Source: G963663365 sp963663365
GTDB taxonomy: Bacteria > Hinthialibacterota > Hinthialibacteria > Hinthialibacterales > G963663365
Direction of reading: 5' to 3'
NCBI GenBank assembly: GCA_963663365.2
Contig: CAXXIH010000003.1
Location: 496,001-560,000 of the forward strand
DNA: 64,000 nt
In this document: positions 51,858 through 60,995 of the stretch, piece after piece
Layout of the letters: each line of letters starts with the position of its first letter
How positions within the stretch are numbered: position 1 is the stretch's first letter
Translations under genes and position numbers: made by a program
Notes under the pieces: generated by a model
Told to the model about the DNA's origin: nothing
Databases searched by the model: none
Seen by the model: only the letters and a program-made list of their open reading frames with translations

Positions 51858-52628
51858 ATGAAATGCTACGGTATGAAGCTGTTGCCCCTGAGTCAAGCAA
51901 AGACTGTGACACGTTTCTCGTGCAATCACATGGATAAACACCCCATCACTCCTGAGACCTTGAAACGCTTGGCCAAAATGCGAAGCCCGCACCACGGTTT
52001 TTTTGAGCGTTTGTATGACTTCACGGGTCTCAATCGCTGGTTTCTCAGGTCCGGATCTCCCCCCCAAGCCCACGCCGGGCCGGAATATCTTGTTTCTCCC
52101 GCCGACTGCAAGGTGGATGTGATCTGCCCGATAGCCGCCGATGGCGATGTCCCGGGCAAAGCCGTCCTCGGTGGTGCGCGCCGTTACGCTCTTGCCGATT
52201 TGGTCGGGCCGGGTTTCGACAAGGAACTTGATGGCGGATGGTGCATGATGCTCTATCTGGCCCCCACGTTTCTGCATTGGATGGTGTCTCCCCTATCGGG
52301 AAAACTCGTGGAGAAACGCTATCGGGCCGGGCGTTGCTGGCCTATTGTCGTCTTCAAACGTGGAGAGGTAGAGAACGAGCGCCTGGGATTGGTGATTGAT
52401 CAGGGAGAGGGGGCCAAAATCCAGGTGGTGTTTGTGGGATCTTTTATGGTCAGCGGCATTGTCTGTTCCCATGAAGTCGGAGAGGAGATCGAACAAGGAG
52501 GGCTTTTAGGTGGCTTTAAACTTGGTTCGACAGTCTTGCTTTTGGTTCCACCCAATATCGCCGAGCCGATTGTTCAGCCCGGTCAAAGGCTCTTCCCCGG
52601 CCAACCGCTGGCGAAACGAATAGATTAA
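51858..52628 (+). CDS. Phosphatidylserine-decarboxylase-like protein
   Basis: 256 aa from ATG 51858; no good ribosome site is seen and ATG 51873 or 51930 are possible. Conserved PSD features: SPADCKV near 80-86, VGSFMVSG, and the self-cleavage and pyruvoyl site LGST in GGFKLGSTV (~225-233). In E. coli PSD two His of the YHRVH motif lie in the active site; here the same place reads FLHWMVSP, so the second His is Val. Such enzymes make phosphatidylethanolamine in the membrane. No phosphatidylserine synthase is adjacent. Convergent with nadD. Confidence 0.78.
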   Translation: MKCYGMKLLPLSQAKTVTRFSCNHMDKHPITPETLKRLAKMRSPHHGFFERLYDFTGLNRWFLRSGSPPQAHAGPEYLVSPADCKVDVICPIAADGDVPGKAVLGGARRYALADLVGPGFDKELDGGWCMMLYLAPTFLHWMVSPLSGKLVEKRYRAGRCWPIVVFKRGEVENERLGLVIDQGEGAKIQVVFVGSFMVSGIVCSHEVGEEIEQGGLLGGFKLGSTVLLLVPPNIAEPIVQPGQRLFPGQPLAKRID

Positions 52629-52662
52629 GTCCCTTCTTTCTCAAAAATACGTTTTCCCGGTT

Positions 52663-53256
52663 TCAGCGATAAAGACCGTTTTCATAGATGTAATCCTCGA
52701 CAGCGGGAGGCACGAGAAAACGGATGGAGCGTCCGGCCTTAATACGCGTCCGGATTTCGGTCGAGGAAATCCCGATAGACAGCGACTCCAGATAGGAAAA
52801 CGCCGGTTCTTCGTGCCGAGGTTCGGAATTCTCTGCGGCCTCGCTTGGACGGCAGACAACAGCCACACGGTAATTGTCGATGATTTCTTTGGCTTTATGC
52901 CAACTTTGAAAGCGTTCCACCCAGTCGTAGCCAATGATCAACACGATATCGGCTCCGGGATTTTCGGCGGCAATCCCAGCCAAAGTATCGATGGTATAGG
53001 GCGATGCGTCCGTACGGGTTTCACGATCATCGACAATGGCCCATTCCAGGTCATGGGTCGCCAGACGGAGCATAGCCAGACGGTCTTCAGACGAGCTTGC
53101 CGGCCCAATCGGCCGGTGAGGTGGTTGTCCCGCCAATGTAAATCGCAATTGGGTGAGCCCTAGCGCCTCACGGGCACTATCGGCGGCAATCAGGTGGCCG
53201 AAATGCACGGGATCGAAGGTTCCCCCGAGAACACCGATAATCTTTCTCAACTGCAT
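52663..53256 (-). CDS. nadD: Nicotinate-nucleotide adenylyltransferase
   Basis: 197 aa from ATG 53256; AGGAG lies only 1 nt before it, so a TTG at 53271 is an alternative. Nucleotidyltransferase motifs GGTFDPVHFGHL (~8-20) and ISSTEIRTRI near the C-terminus (SxTxxR). It makes NaAD from nicotinate mononucleotide and ATP in NAD synthesis. No obgE or rsfS neighbour is seen. Confidence 0.94.
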   Translation of the reverse strand: MQLRKIIGVLGGTFDPVHFGHLIAADSAREALGLTQLRFTLAGQPPHRPIGPASSSEDRLAMLRLATHDLEWAIVDDRETRTDASPYTIDTLAGIAAENPGADIVLIIGYDWVERFQSWHKAKEIIDNYRVAVVCRPSEAAENSEPRHEEPAFSYLESLSIGISSTEIRTRIKAGRSIRFLVPPAVEDYIYENGLYR

Positions 53257-53503
53257 TCTCCTTTGCTGCAAAGAGTTCTAGGCAAGTCTTTTCTGGTCAA
53301 GGGATAACCGGCCCGCGGTATTGCCATCGCGTGAATGGACTGTCAGTTTAGGCTGTGATTCCCCGAGCGGTGTTGTCCGGCCATGCCCGGAGACCTACTC
53401 TCACCTTTTCATGAATGCGCCGTCTTGCTTGGTCCGGATTTGGGCCACTCGATAATCGTGCGCCAAACGTTCGGGATGATTGTTTAAAAGGATAGAAGTT
53501 CAG

Positions 53504-56503
53504 ATGAGTTCCAATCCATCGGCATCAAAAGAATACAACCATAAAGAGATTGAAGGCCCCGTTTATCAAAAATGGCTTGATAGCGGCGTGTTCCATCATG
53601 AGCCGGATGACCGCGGCCCCGAGCATCGTTATTGCATCATGATTCCGTTGCCCAATGTTACCGGCGCGCTGCATCTCGGCCATGCTCTTAATCATACCTG
53701 CCAGGATGTAATGACCCGTTGGAACCGAATGAAGGGCAAAACCACATTATGGATGCCGGGCACCGACCATGCGGGTATCGCCACGCAATCGGTTGTGGAA
53801 CGCCGTCTTTTTGAGCTGGAGAATAAAACCCGTCATGATTTGGGCCGCGCAGGTCTTGTCGAACGCATCTGGAAATGGAAAGACCAGTACGAGAACCGGA
53901 TTCTTTCCCAAATGAAATTGATCGGCAACAGCTGCGATTGGGATCGCACCCGCTTCACACTGGATGAAGTTTGCAGCCGGGCGGTGCGTCATACGTTTTT
54001 TGCAATGTTCCGGGATGATTTAATCTATCGTGGACGCCGTTTGGTAAATTGGGATACCGAACTTCAAACCGCCGTGGCCGATGATGAGGTCTATCACGAG
54101 ACGCTCAAATCTCATTTATGGCATATCCGTTATCCCCTTTCCGATGGTTCCGGTCATTTGGTTGTGGCTACCACTCGCCCCGAAACCATGCTCGGCGATA
54201 CGGCCGTCGCTGTGCATCCCGAGGATGAACGCTACAAACATTTGATCGGCAAGACGGTAGACCTTCCCCTGACCGGGCGTCAGATACCGGTTATCGGCGA
54301 TCCGATTTTGGTCAAACAGGAGTTTGGCAGCGGCTGTGTCAAAGTTACACCGGGTCATGATCCCAATGACTACGAATGCGGGCTGCGCAACAACCTCGAA
54401 CAGATCAATATTATGACGCCCAATGGGTGTGTTAATGAAAATGGTGGCGAGTATGCCGGACTGGTTTTCGATGAAGCCCGCGAACGCGTTGTGAAAAACC
54501 TGGAAGCGTTGGGCCTTATTGAATCCATCGAAGACTATGAACACGAAGTCGGTCACAGCGACCGAAGCAAATCCGCTATCGAGCCTTATCTCTCCGAGCA
54601 GTGGTTCGCGCGTATGGGCGATGTCGAAGGCGGCGTACGCTGCAAAGGCGGAACGGTTGTGCCCGGTTTGGCGCAAGCCGCAATCGATACGGTTAAGGAT
54701 GGCAGAATTCAGTTCTTCCCTTCCCGTTATGCCAATCAGTATTTGGATTGGCTTTCGGAAAAACGGGATTGGTGCATTAGCCGTCAGCTCTGGTGGGGGC
54801 ATCGTATCCCTGTTTGGTATTGCGATGGCGATGTGGATGAGAAAGTGCTCCAAGAGGCATTCAAAGACCGGGATGATGTGGTCTATAAGCGGGATGAATG
54901 GAGCGGCCAATGGATGTTCTGTATTCGCGAAGGCGAGCTGCCCGCGGATTCCGTTCCCGGCCAAACCTTACGCCAAGAAGAAGATGTGCTCGATACCTGG
55001 TTCAGCTCAGCTCTCTGGCCGCACAGCACACTAGGCTGGCCAGATGAGACCGCCGATTTGAAATACTTCTATCCCGGAAGCGTTCTAATCACGACCCGCG
55101 ATATCATCACCCTTTGGGTGGCGCGTATGGTGCTGACCGGCCTCTATAACATCGGCGATATTCCTTTCCATCATGTTTATGTCCATCCGAAAATTTTGGA
55201 TGGCGAAGGCCAGACCATGAGCAAGAGCAAAGGAAATGGCGCGGATCCGGCTGAGATTGCCGAACAGTACGGCGCGGATGCCATGCGGTTTTCCATTGCC
55301 TATATGACCACCGAAAGCCAGGACATCCGTATGCCCATGGCTTATGCCTGCCCGCATTGCGGTCATCTGATTCCTCAAATGGAAAAGCATCGCAAACTAA
55401 CCCGGTTGGCCTGCGATAAATGCAAAAAAGAATTCCAGCCTTCAAACCCGATGGTGGATGTCACCGGTGATCTTCCGTTGGGGATCGTTTCTTCGGAAAA
55501 ATTCGAAGTCGGCTGGCGGCTCTGCAATAAACTCTGGCAGGTTTCCAATGGCGTTGTATTCCGCGCTTTGGCCGATGGAGAAAAGGGTGAAGCCAAACCG
55601 ATTACTTCTGATGATCTCAATCTTGGCGACCGTTGGATTCTTTCCCGTCTGCACTACTGCATCGAAAACGTGAATGCATCGCTTTCGGTCTACCGGTATG
55701 CCGAGTCGACTTCTTACCTGTACCGCTTCTTCTGGAATGAGTTCTGTGACTGGTATGTAGAGATGGCCAAGCCGCAATTGCGTGCCGAAGGTGAACGGCC
55801 CCGCATTACCCGTCAGATTTTAGCCTATTGCTTAGACAGTATTCTGCGTCTGTTGCATCCTTTCATTCCGTTCATTACTGAAGAACTTTGGGCGCATCTC
55901 AATGAACTCGCCCCGCAGCGGGGATTGGAAAACATCGCCGCGCAAGATGGGCTTTTGGTTTCTGCATCTTGGCCGGAAGTGGATGCTTCCCTGCGTGATG
56001 AATCCTTAGAAGCCGATATGGAAGCGTTGCAAGAAATCACCCGGGCGATTCGCGATGTGCGCGCTCAAGTCAATGCCGTCCGGGCTCGCGCTCAGGAATC
56101 TATTATGCGCAGTCTGCCCAGTGTTGTGGTTCGTGCCAAGCAACACGTTTGCGATCTGGTCGTGAAAAACAAAGATATGTGTATGGTGCTCGGCCCCTGC
56201 GATGCCATTGATGCGCAGTCCGATGCGGCCCGTCCCGAGGCTTCCGCGGCCCGCGTGATAGATGGTTCCACCGAACTCTATGTTCCCGTTGGCAATCTGA
56301 TCGACTTGGACAGCGAGAAGAAACGGCTTGAGGGTGAGGTCAAAAAGACCGAAGGTTTTATTAAGGGTACCGAAGCTAAGTTGGCAAACGAGAAGTTTGT
56401 CAGCCGCGCCCCCGATCATGTTGTTCAAAACGAACGCGACAAACTCGAAGACCTCAAACAACAACGCGAAAAACTCCTCCAAAGCATAGAAGAGTTGGGA
56501 TGA
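53504..56503 (+). CDS. valS: Valyl-tRNA synthetase with zinc-ribbon insertion
   Basis: 999 aa from ATG 53504 (AAAGGA about 11 nt upstream); a TTG at 53480 is less likely. HIGH-type motif PNVTGALHLGHAL, CP1 editing domain (~200-400), KMSKS-type TMSKSKGN, anticodon-binding domain ~660-850 and a C-terminal coiled coil (~930-995). Between KMSKS and the anticodon domain is an insertion with CPHCGHL and CDKCKKEF, spaced like a zinc ribbon. It charges tRNA-Val. No T-box leader is seen in the 230 nt before it. Confidence 0.97.
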   Translation: MSSNPSASKEYNHKEIEGPVYQKWLDSGVFHHEPDDRGPEHRYCIMIPLPNVTGALHLGHALNHTCQDVMTRWNRMKGKTTLWMPGTDHAGIATQSVVERRLFELENKTRHDLGRAGLVERIWKWKDQYENRILSQMKLIGNSCDWDRTRFTLDEVCSRAVRHTFFAMFRDDLIYRGRRLVNWDTELQTAVADDEVYHETLKSHLWHIRYPLSDGSGHLVVATTRPETMLGDTAVAVHPEDERYKHLIGKTVDLPLTGRQIPVIGDPILVKQEFGSGCVKVTPGHDPNDYECGLRNNLEQINIMTPNGCVNENGGEYAGLVFDEARERVVKNLEALGLIESIEDYEHEVGHSDRSKSAIEPYLSEQWFARMGDVEGGVRCKGGTVVPGLAQAAIDTVKDGRIQFFPSRYANQYLDWLSEKRDWCISRQLWWGHRIPVWYCDGDVDEKVLQEAFKDRDDVVYKRDEWSGQWMFCIREGELPADSVPGQTLRQEEDVLDTWFSSALWPHSTLGWPDETADLKYFYPGSVLITTRDIITLWVARMVLTGLYNIGDIPFHHVYVHPKILDGEGQTMSKSKGNGADPAEIAEQYGADAMRFSIAYMTTESQDIRMPMAYACPHCGHLIPQMEKHRKLTRLACDKCKKEFQPSNPMVDVTGDLPLGIVSSEKFEVGWRLCNKLWQVSNGVVFRALADGEKGEAKPITSDDLNLGDRWILSRLHYCIENVNASLSVYRYAESTSYLYRFFWNEFCDWYVEMAKPQLRAEGERPRITRQILAYCLDSILRLLHPFIPFITEELWAHLNELAPQRGLENIAAQDGLLVSASWPEVDASLRDESLEADMEALQEITRAIRDVRAQVNAVRARAQESIMRSLPSVVVRAKQHVCDLVVKNKDMCMVLGPCDAIDAQSDAARPEASAARVIDGSTELYVPVGNLIDLDSEKKRLEGEVKKTEGFIKGTEAKLANEKFVSRAPDHVVQNERDKLEDLKQQREKLLQSIEELG

Positions 56504-56711
56504 GAGTTTTTGATCTATTGAAAGTGAGGTTTAAGAAACTTACGTGTGTAAATTTGTAGGATGGATAATCTTATCCACCGTCTACACGGCACGCTATAAT
56601 ACTATTCACAAAATACAAATGCATCGCGGGGAGGGCGAATCTCCTGCCGAGCCGTTTTTCCTTTAATAAATGCGTTTGTATCTCTCTATCCACCAACCTC
56701 TCTCCAAAAGC
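56504..56711. other. Intergenic before the palindromic repeat
   Basis: 208 bp after valS; AT-rich in parts, no terminator with a T-run, no gene. Confidence 0.4.
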
Positions 56712-56992
56712 CAAGCCAAGCACCGTAGGTGCGGCAAGTCAATAGCCCCGGCATAGCCCGAGACGGTCATAGACTGGCGAAGGGCGTAAGCCGGGGTAAA
56801 AGTTCTCTTAGACTCATAAGCCCTGTAAGGGCGGCAGAGAATCCAACGTCACCCACCACGGATTATTCCACTTCCATTTCTTGCGCCCCTTCAGGGCTGG
56901 AACCTGTGGGTACGTTTACCCCGGGCGGCGTTCGTCCGCCTTCGGCGTCCAAACTCTGCCCGGGGCTATTCGCTTTCGCCCCTCTGGGGCTT
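56712..56992. repeat. Palindromic intergenic element with nested inverted repeats
   Basis: Outer arms AATAGCCCCGGCA (56741-56753) and TGCCCGGGGCTATT (56957-56970) are inverted copies apart from one indel. Inside, GCCGGGGTAAAAGTT (from about 56790) faces ACGTTTACCCCGGGC (from about 56913). Closed small palindromes GCACC-GTA-GGTGC (56720-56732), AGCCCTGTAAGGGCG and GCGCCCCTTCAGGGCT, and CGCCCCTCTGGGGC (56978-56991) flank them. No ORF fits. It looks like a dispersed, structured, non-autonomous element. Confidence 0.65.
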
Positions 56993-57277
56993 TCAGGTCG
57001 TAACGTTTGTAACTAAATTGTATGAATTTGCGATTGGGCATCTCTGCCTAATAACATTTTTTATTCCATTACTTTTGCTTTCACTTTTTGACTTTTTTCG
57101 ATGGGTGCGGCGACAAATTCCGCCTATCACATTAACTCCCCGCCTGTATTGTCAAGGACTTTTTGATATTTTTTTGATTATTCTATCGAATTTTACACAA
57201 CAGGCTCAAGATTAAGAATTTACTGACTGAAAAAGTTTGACGCAACTGAGGCGGTATTCCCTGGGGCACAAAATTAG

Positions 57278-57306
57278 TTGACAAATTTTAAAAGAGAAGA
57301 TATAGA
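57278..57306 (+). promoter_or_regulatory. Sigma-70 promoter of the WD40-like gene
   Basis: TTGACA (57278-57283), 17-nt spacer, TATAGA (57301-57306). The best match to the consensus in this window. Transcription would start near 57313, leaving about 50 nt before the ATG at 57362. The rest of 56993-57361 is AT-rich and holds no gene. Confidence 0.75.
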
Positions 57307-57361
57307 TATAGTGAACTTTGAAGCAATTCAAACCGGCAAAAGACAACCGAAGGAGGGTGCC

Positions 57362-58444
57362 ATGCAACGCTTATTGAGAATCGTTATTATTCCTACCATT
57401 TTCTTTCTGTTATCTATCTGTGCGAATGCCTATGACAGAATAAGTAAACCTATCCTCAGATTCGATGCATACAATACTGCTGTAGAGAAATTGGCGCTTT
57501 CTCCGGATGGCCTAATTTTGTATTCCAGCGGCGGAGCTGTTAAGGCTTGGGATGTCTCTACCGGAGATTTGATACAAAACATCCATGATGGGGAACTTTT
57601 GGACATCTCGCCTGATGGAGAAAGAATACTAATTAAAATTCCCGGAGAAATTTTGCTTTACGACCTGAACGACTTCACGCTTATTACTTCAATCGTCCAT
57701 GGTTCGTTCACACATGAGGCGGTTTTCTCCGCAGATGGTTCAAAAATTTTGACAGCTGGCGCAGACTGGACGGAAGATAGCTATCTTGCCACAATTAAAA
57801 TATGGAATACAAATAGCGAAGAATTAATTAGTACTCATATTAGACCATCTACACAAATTCAACTCTCTACAGGAACGATAATTCCTGTAACGCCGGTCGA
57901 GTGCTCCAAGATAAGCCGCTCCATCAATGGAGACTATCTGTTCCTTTCAAACATCTATTGGGGTGAAATCGCACCGGGCGCGCTGGTGCCTTTTGGTTAT
58001 GGTGAACTGGTACGAATATCAGACTGGAGCACACTACATGCTTATAGCGAGAGTTACCTCGCCGCTTTCTCACCAGTCGCAGATATCGCCGCTGTCATAA
58101 CAGGAAATATTTATATTCACGATTTGCATGAAAATGTGGATCTTGGTCATTTTGGAAGAGCCGTGAATATATGTGACTTTTCACCGGATGGTAAGTATAT
58201 TTTGACCGATATCGGATTAGACAACACAGAAATAGCTACAAGAGGGGTTGTTTGGGATGCAGTCAGCCGGGAAATTGTCTGCTATATCTCCAGTCCTAAC
58301 GTGGCCAGCACAGCAGGACTTTGGACAGAGCACGGCAACCGGATTATTATCGCCACCGAAGACGGAGAAATTACTGTCTGGGATATGAGCGATTTGGCAC
58401 AATCCTCTATTGGTCAAGAGGCAGAGGCGTATGGGGAGCAGTGA
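57362..58444 (+). CDS. Secreted WD40-like propeller protein
   Basis: 360 aa from ATG 57362, with AAGGAGG upstream. The open frame begins at 57278 with a TTG that is part of the -35 box, which confirms the later start. Signal peptide (IVIIPTIFFLLSICANA). At least five weak WD40 repeats (ALSPDGLILYSSG, VFSADGSKILTAG, DFSPDGKYILTDI, IIIATEDGEITVWD). Divergent enough that only one propeller is likely. No enzyme motif. Its neighbour across the terminator is the aldo/keto reductase. Confidence 0.75.
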   Translation: MQRLLRIVIIPTIFFLLSICANAYDRISKPILRFDAYNTAVEKLALSPDGLILYSSGGAVKAWDVSTGDLIQNIHDGELLDISPDGERILIKIPGEILLYDLNDFTLITSIVHGSFTHEAVFSADGSKILTAGADWTEDSYLATIKIWNTNSEELISTHIRPSTQIQLSTGTIIPVTPVECSKISRSINGDYLFLSNIYWGEIAPGALVPFGYGELVRISDWSTLHAYSESYLAAFSPVADIAAVITGNIYIHDLHENVDLGHFGRAVNICDFSPDGKYILTDIGLDNTEIATRGVVWDAVSREIVCYISSPNVASTAGLWTEHGNRIIIATEDGEITVWDMSDLAQSSIGQEAEAYGEQ

Positions 58445-58483
58445 TTAATGTGTAAATGAGCACAGCATTAAAAATCATACTGC

Positions 58484-58523
58484 AAACAAAAAAAGGCGGA
58501 TGAACCATACGGCCCATCCGCCT
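58484..58523 (-). terminator. Rho-independent terminator after the aldo/keto reductase
   Basis: AGGCGGATG (58494-58502) pairs with CATCCGCCT (58515-58523), with a 12-nt loop; on the minus strand it is followed by a T-run (TTTTTTTGTTT). It lies 48 nt after the reductase stop. Also lies about 40 nt after the convergent WD40 gene. Confidence 0.9.
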
Positions 58524-58570
58524 CTTATATTTCTGAAACGATCCCCGATGATGTGGGGGCTTTCGGTTAT

Positions 58571-59458
58571 TTACGCCTTCAAGATCCGATTGATATTCTC
58601 GACGGTATCGTCGATCTGTTCGGGTGTTTCGAAACCGATGATAAACGCATCCACCGAATCAAGGCCGAGCACAAACTTCAAGGATTTATCACGGTCTTCG
58701 GGCGATTTGATATCGCCTTCGCCGTAGATCTTCATCCCGATCACGCCCTTCCCCGCCTTATGGATTTTGTCCAGTTCGACGCAGACGTTTTCGGGGGTGT
58801 CATCCATGTGCGATTGTACCGGGTTGATACGTAATAAACTGCTGTCGACCCAGGACTGTTCGCTGATCCGTTTCAACGGATCGTACCCGTGGCACGAGAC
58901 ACCATGAGCACGGATCATCCCATTCTCTTTAGCCACTTCGAGCGCATCCATCTGCCGTTCTAAATCTTCCGGCCAGGTTCCTTCGGTTACGCAGTGTAAA
59001 AGCACCAAATCCACGCAATCGATGTTGAGTTCACGCTGGAAGCGCCGCAAGGTTGCAGGTACATGCTCGCCTTCCAAGCGCCACCAGATTTTGGATTGAA
59101 TCGTGATCTCATCCCTGGGGATTTCCTTAAGCGCTTTCCGGAAGTAGTAATGAGAGGTATATAAATCCGCGAGATCAAAGAAACGAATCCCGGCATCGTA
59201 GGCGTGCCGGACAAGTTTAATGAAGTCAGCCTCGCCCAAACGGGTTTGTGCTGAGCCGTCCTTAAAACTGCCTTTGGTGCCGGTGCCAATACCCAAGCGG
59301 GTCACCTGTACACCGGTATTTCCCAGTGTGACTTTGTCTTGCGGGGAAGTCTTTTTTGCCGCCGGAGCGGTATCCGCCGCCCAGGACATTCCTGCGGCCA
59401 GGGCCGCCGCGCTCACAGTTGTATTACGGACAAACGTTCTGCGATCAATTGGTCCCAT
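58571..59458 (-). CDS. Tat-exported aldo/keto reductase
   Basis: 295 aa. Twin-arginine signal DRRTFVRN then AALAAGMSW. AKR-type TIM barrel: DLADLYTS (Asp and Tyr), IQSKIWW (Lys), LLHCVTEG (His) form the tetrad of the family. GGGAGG lies about 9 nt before the ATG. Export of an NAD(P)H-dependent enzyme is unusual; Tat-exported relatives are found in bacteria that take apart sugars in the periplasm. It follows the PmoA-like gene by 31 nt, so the two are probably one operon. Confidence 0.87.
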   Translation of the reverse strand: MGPIDRRTFVRNTTVSAAALAAGMSWAADTAPAAKKTSPQDKVTLGNTGVQVTRLGIGTGTKGSFKDGSAQTRLGEADFIKLVRHAYDAGIRFFDLADLYTSHYYFRKALKEIPRDEITIQSKIWWRLEGEHVPATLRRFQRELNIDCVDLVLLHCVTEGTWPEDLERQMDALEVAKENGMIRAHGVSCHGYDPLKRISEQSWVDSSLLRINPVQSHMDDTPENVCVELDKIHKAGKGVIGMKIYGEGDIKSPEDRDKSLKFVLGLDSVDAFIIGFETPEQIDDTVENINRILKA

Positions 59459-59489
59459 GGGACGAGCCTCCCGAATAATTTTCGAATGG

Positions 59490-60758
59490 TTATTTCCAGG
59501 TCACTTGTGGCGGATTTACAAAATCGGCGTAACGGTCAGCCACTTTAGCGCCTTGGCAATCGTCGGCGTGGACATAAAAGCGGTATTTGAAGAACAAAGA
59601 TTTGCCCTTTTCCAAGTCGTAGCTGCCATCCTGCGATGCACCTTCTTTGCCCTTATTGAAATGGGACAGGCCGAAAACATTGGCGGTCAATAATCCGTAT
59701 GCCCGTGCATGCCAGTAAGCCGGATAACGGAAACTGCTGGGATGATCGAATATAGTCATGCCGCATTTTACGCCTTCCAAAACACCGCTGTAATCGACCC
59801 AATCAGCCTGCTTGCCCCAGCAACCGTTATCGCCTTCTGAATTGATGTTGCCTTCGCTATTGGTTAGGGTTCCGCCGTTTTCCACGGTCAACAAATCGTT
59901 GGTGCGGATCGAGAAGAAGCCGCCCTCTTTGGTATCTCCGAAATGCAGGGGCTCCTCAGAGGCAACTACAGTCAGGTCCAAATCCATCAGACGGCCTGTG
60001 GATGGCGTATTGTAAAAACGGTAAATCCTTTTTTCGGTGAGCAGTTTGTCTGTCTTGCCCGCTTTGATCCAATCGATATCGACGATCATCTCGCCATAAC
60101 CGGCGCCGGGTTTCAACTCGATATTCGTAACACGCTGCAAGGTGGTTTTATCTAGGCCCGCATCGTGCCAGGTATTCTCGCCATTCACGTCGCCGTGGGC
60201 CGACCATACCGAGCGGTGGTGAACGTGGTCGGTGCTAAGCCGTTCATCTTTGGTTTTATCGACTTCGAGCATTGGGTAGTCGCGGGTCATATTCAGAGTC
60301 GTCTTGCCCACAGTCGGACCATTCACCGGCCACAGGTACGGCTTGGTCGCGGCCGATTCATAATGGAACTCTGTGAAAAGCTGCCCGTTGATCAGGATGT
60401 CCACAACTTGCTTGGCTTTATCGTGTTTGAAAGTTACAGGCAGGGCGGTCTGGGTTTCGGCACTCAGCTCAAAGGTTGCGCTTTTGCCCGCTTTCAACTT
60501 CGGCAGCACAAATGAAAGCATGCCATCTTCTATTGTGGCCGGGACTTTTGCTTTGCTTCCGGATTCCACCAGGCTGATAGTGCCATTCAGGCTCAATCCG
60601 GCAGGCGCTTTAACTTCGATAGGGCATTCCACCCGGTCCTGATCCCCTGCTTTCACAACGATTGATGTGGCCCAAACCGGCGTGGCCGAAATCGCAATGC
60701 AGCACGCCAAAACGGAGATTGAAACCGGTTTCCAAAATGCTCGGTATAAGGTGGTCAT
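59490..60758 (-). CDS. Secreted PmoA-like (DUF6807) protein
   Basis: 422 aa from ATG 60758 (GGGGGA 6 nt upstream); the open frame to 61166 crosses into xseA and is not protein-like. Signal peptide (SISVLACCIAISATPVWA). The first ~80 residues are a beta-rich module. The rest has the His-rich segment HVHHRSVWSAHGD and DHPSSFRYP with WHARAYGLL, typical of DUF6807. This family is common in Planctomycetes-like bacteria next to sugar dehydrogenases or reductases; its activity is not established here. First gene of the pair with the Tat aldo/keto reductase. Confidence 0.8.
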   Translation of the reverse strand: MTTLYRAFWKPVSISVLACCIAISATPVWATSIVVKAGDQDRVECPIEVKAPAGLSLNGTISLVESGSKAKVPATIEDGMLSFVLPKLKAGKSATFELSAETQTALPVTFKHDKAKQVVDILINGQLFTEFHYESAATKPYLWPVNGPTVGKTTLNMTRDYPMLEVDKTKDERLSTDHVHHRSVWSAHGDVNGENTWHDAGLDKTTLQRVTNIELKPGAGYGEMIVDIDWIKAGKTDKLLTEKRIYRFYNTPSTGRLMDLDLTVVASEEPLHFGDTKEGGFFSIRTNDLLTVENGGTLTNSEGNINSEGDNGCWGKQADWVDYSGVLEGVKCGMTIFDHPSSFRYPAYWHARAYGLLTANVFGLSHFNKGKEGASQDGSYDLEKGKSLFFKYRFYVHADDCQGAKVADRYADFVNPPQVTWK

Positions 60759-60995
60759 AGCCATTCCCCCAATAATTAATATGTATGAATTTGGCTCGCG
60801 GCTGCTTGATTGCCACAATCCATTGGTTTCGGGTCGCAAAGCAACCCGGGAATGATGATGGTACCGTAGTCGGTCGTCATTCGGTAGGCGTTTCTTATTG
60901 ATACGTTCGATACATCGCCGTCTGTGTATTGCAGGGATACACCCCAATAGGTATCCGCTATTCCTTGTCAGACCATCCCGCAGTACCATTTCCGT

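Noticed and set aside
53272..53503. T-box riboswitch before valS
   Set aside because: No T-box sequence, specifier loop or terminator/antiterminator pair seen in the 232 nt.
54116..54964. 282-codon antisense frame inside valS
   Set aside because: Fully antisense to a strongly conserved synthetase; a shadow frame caused by codon bias.
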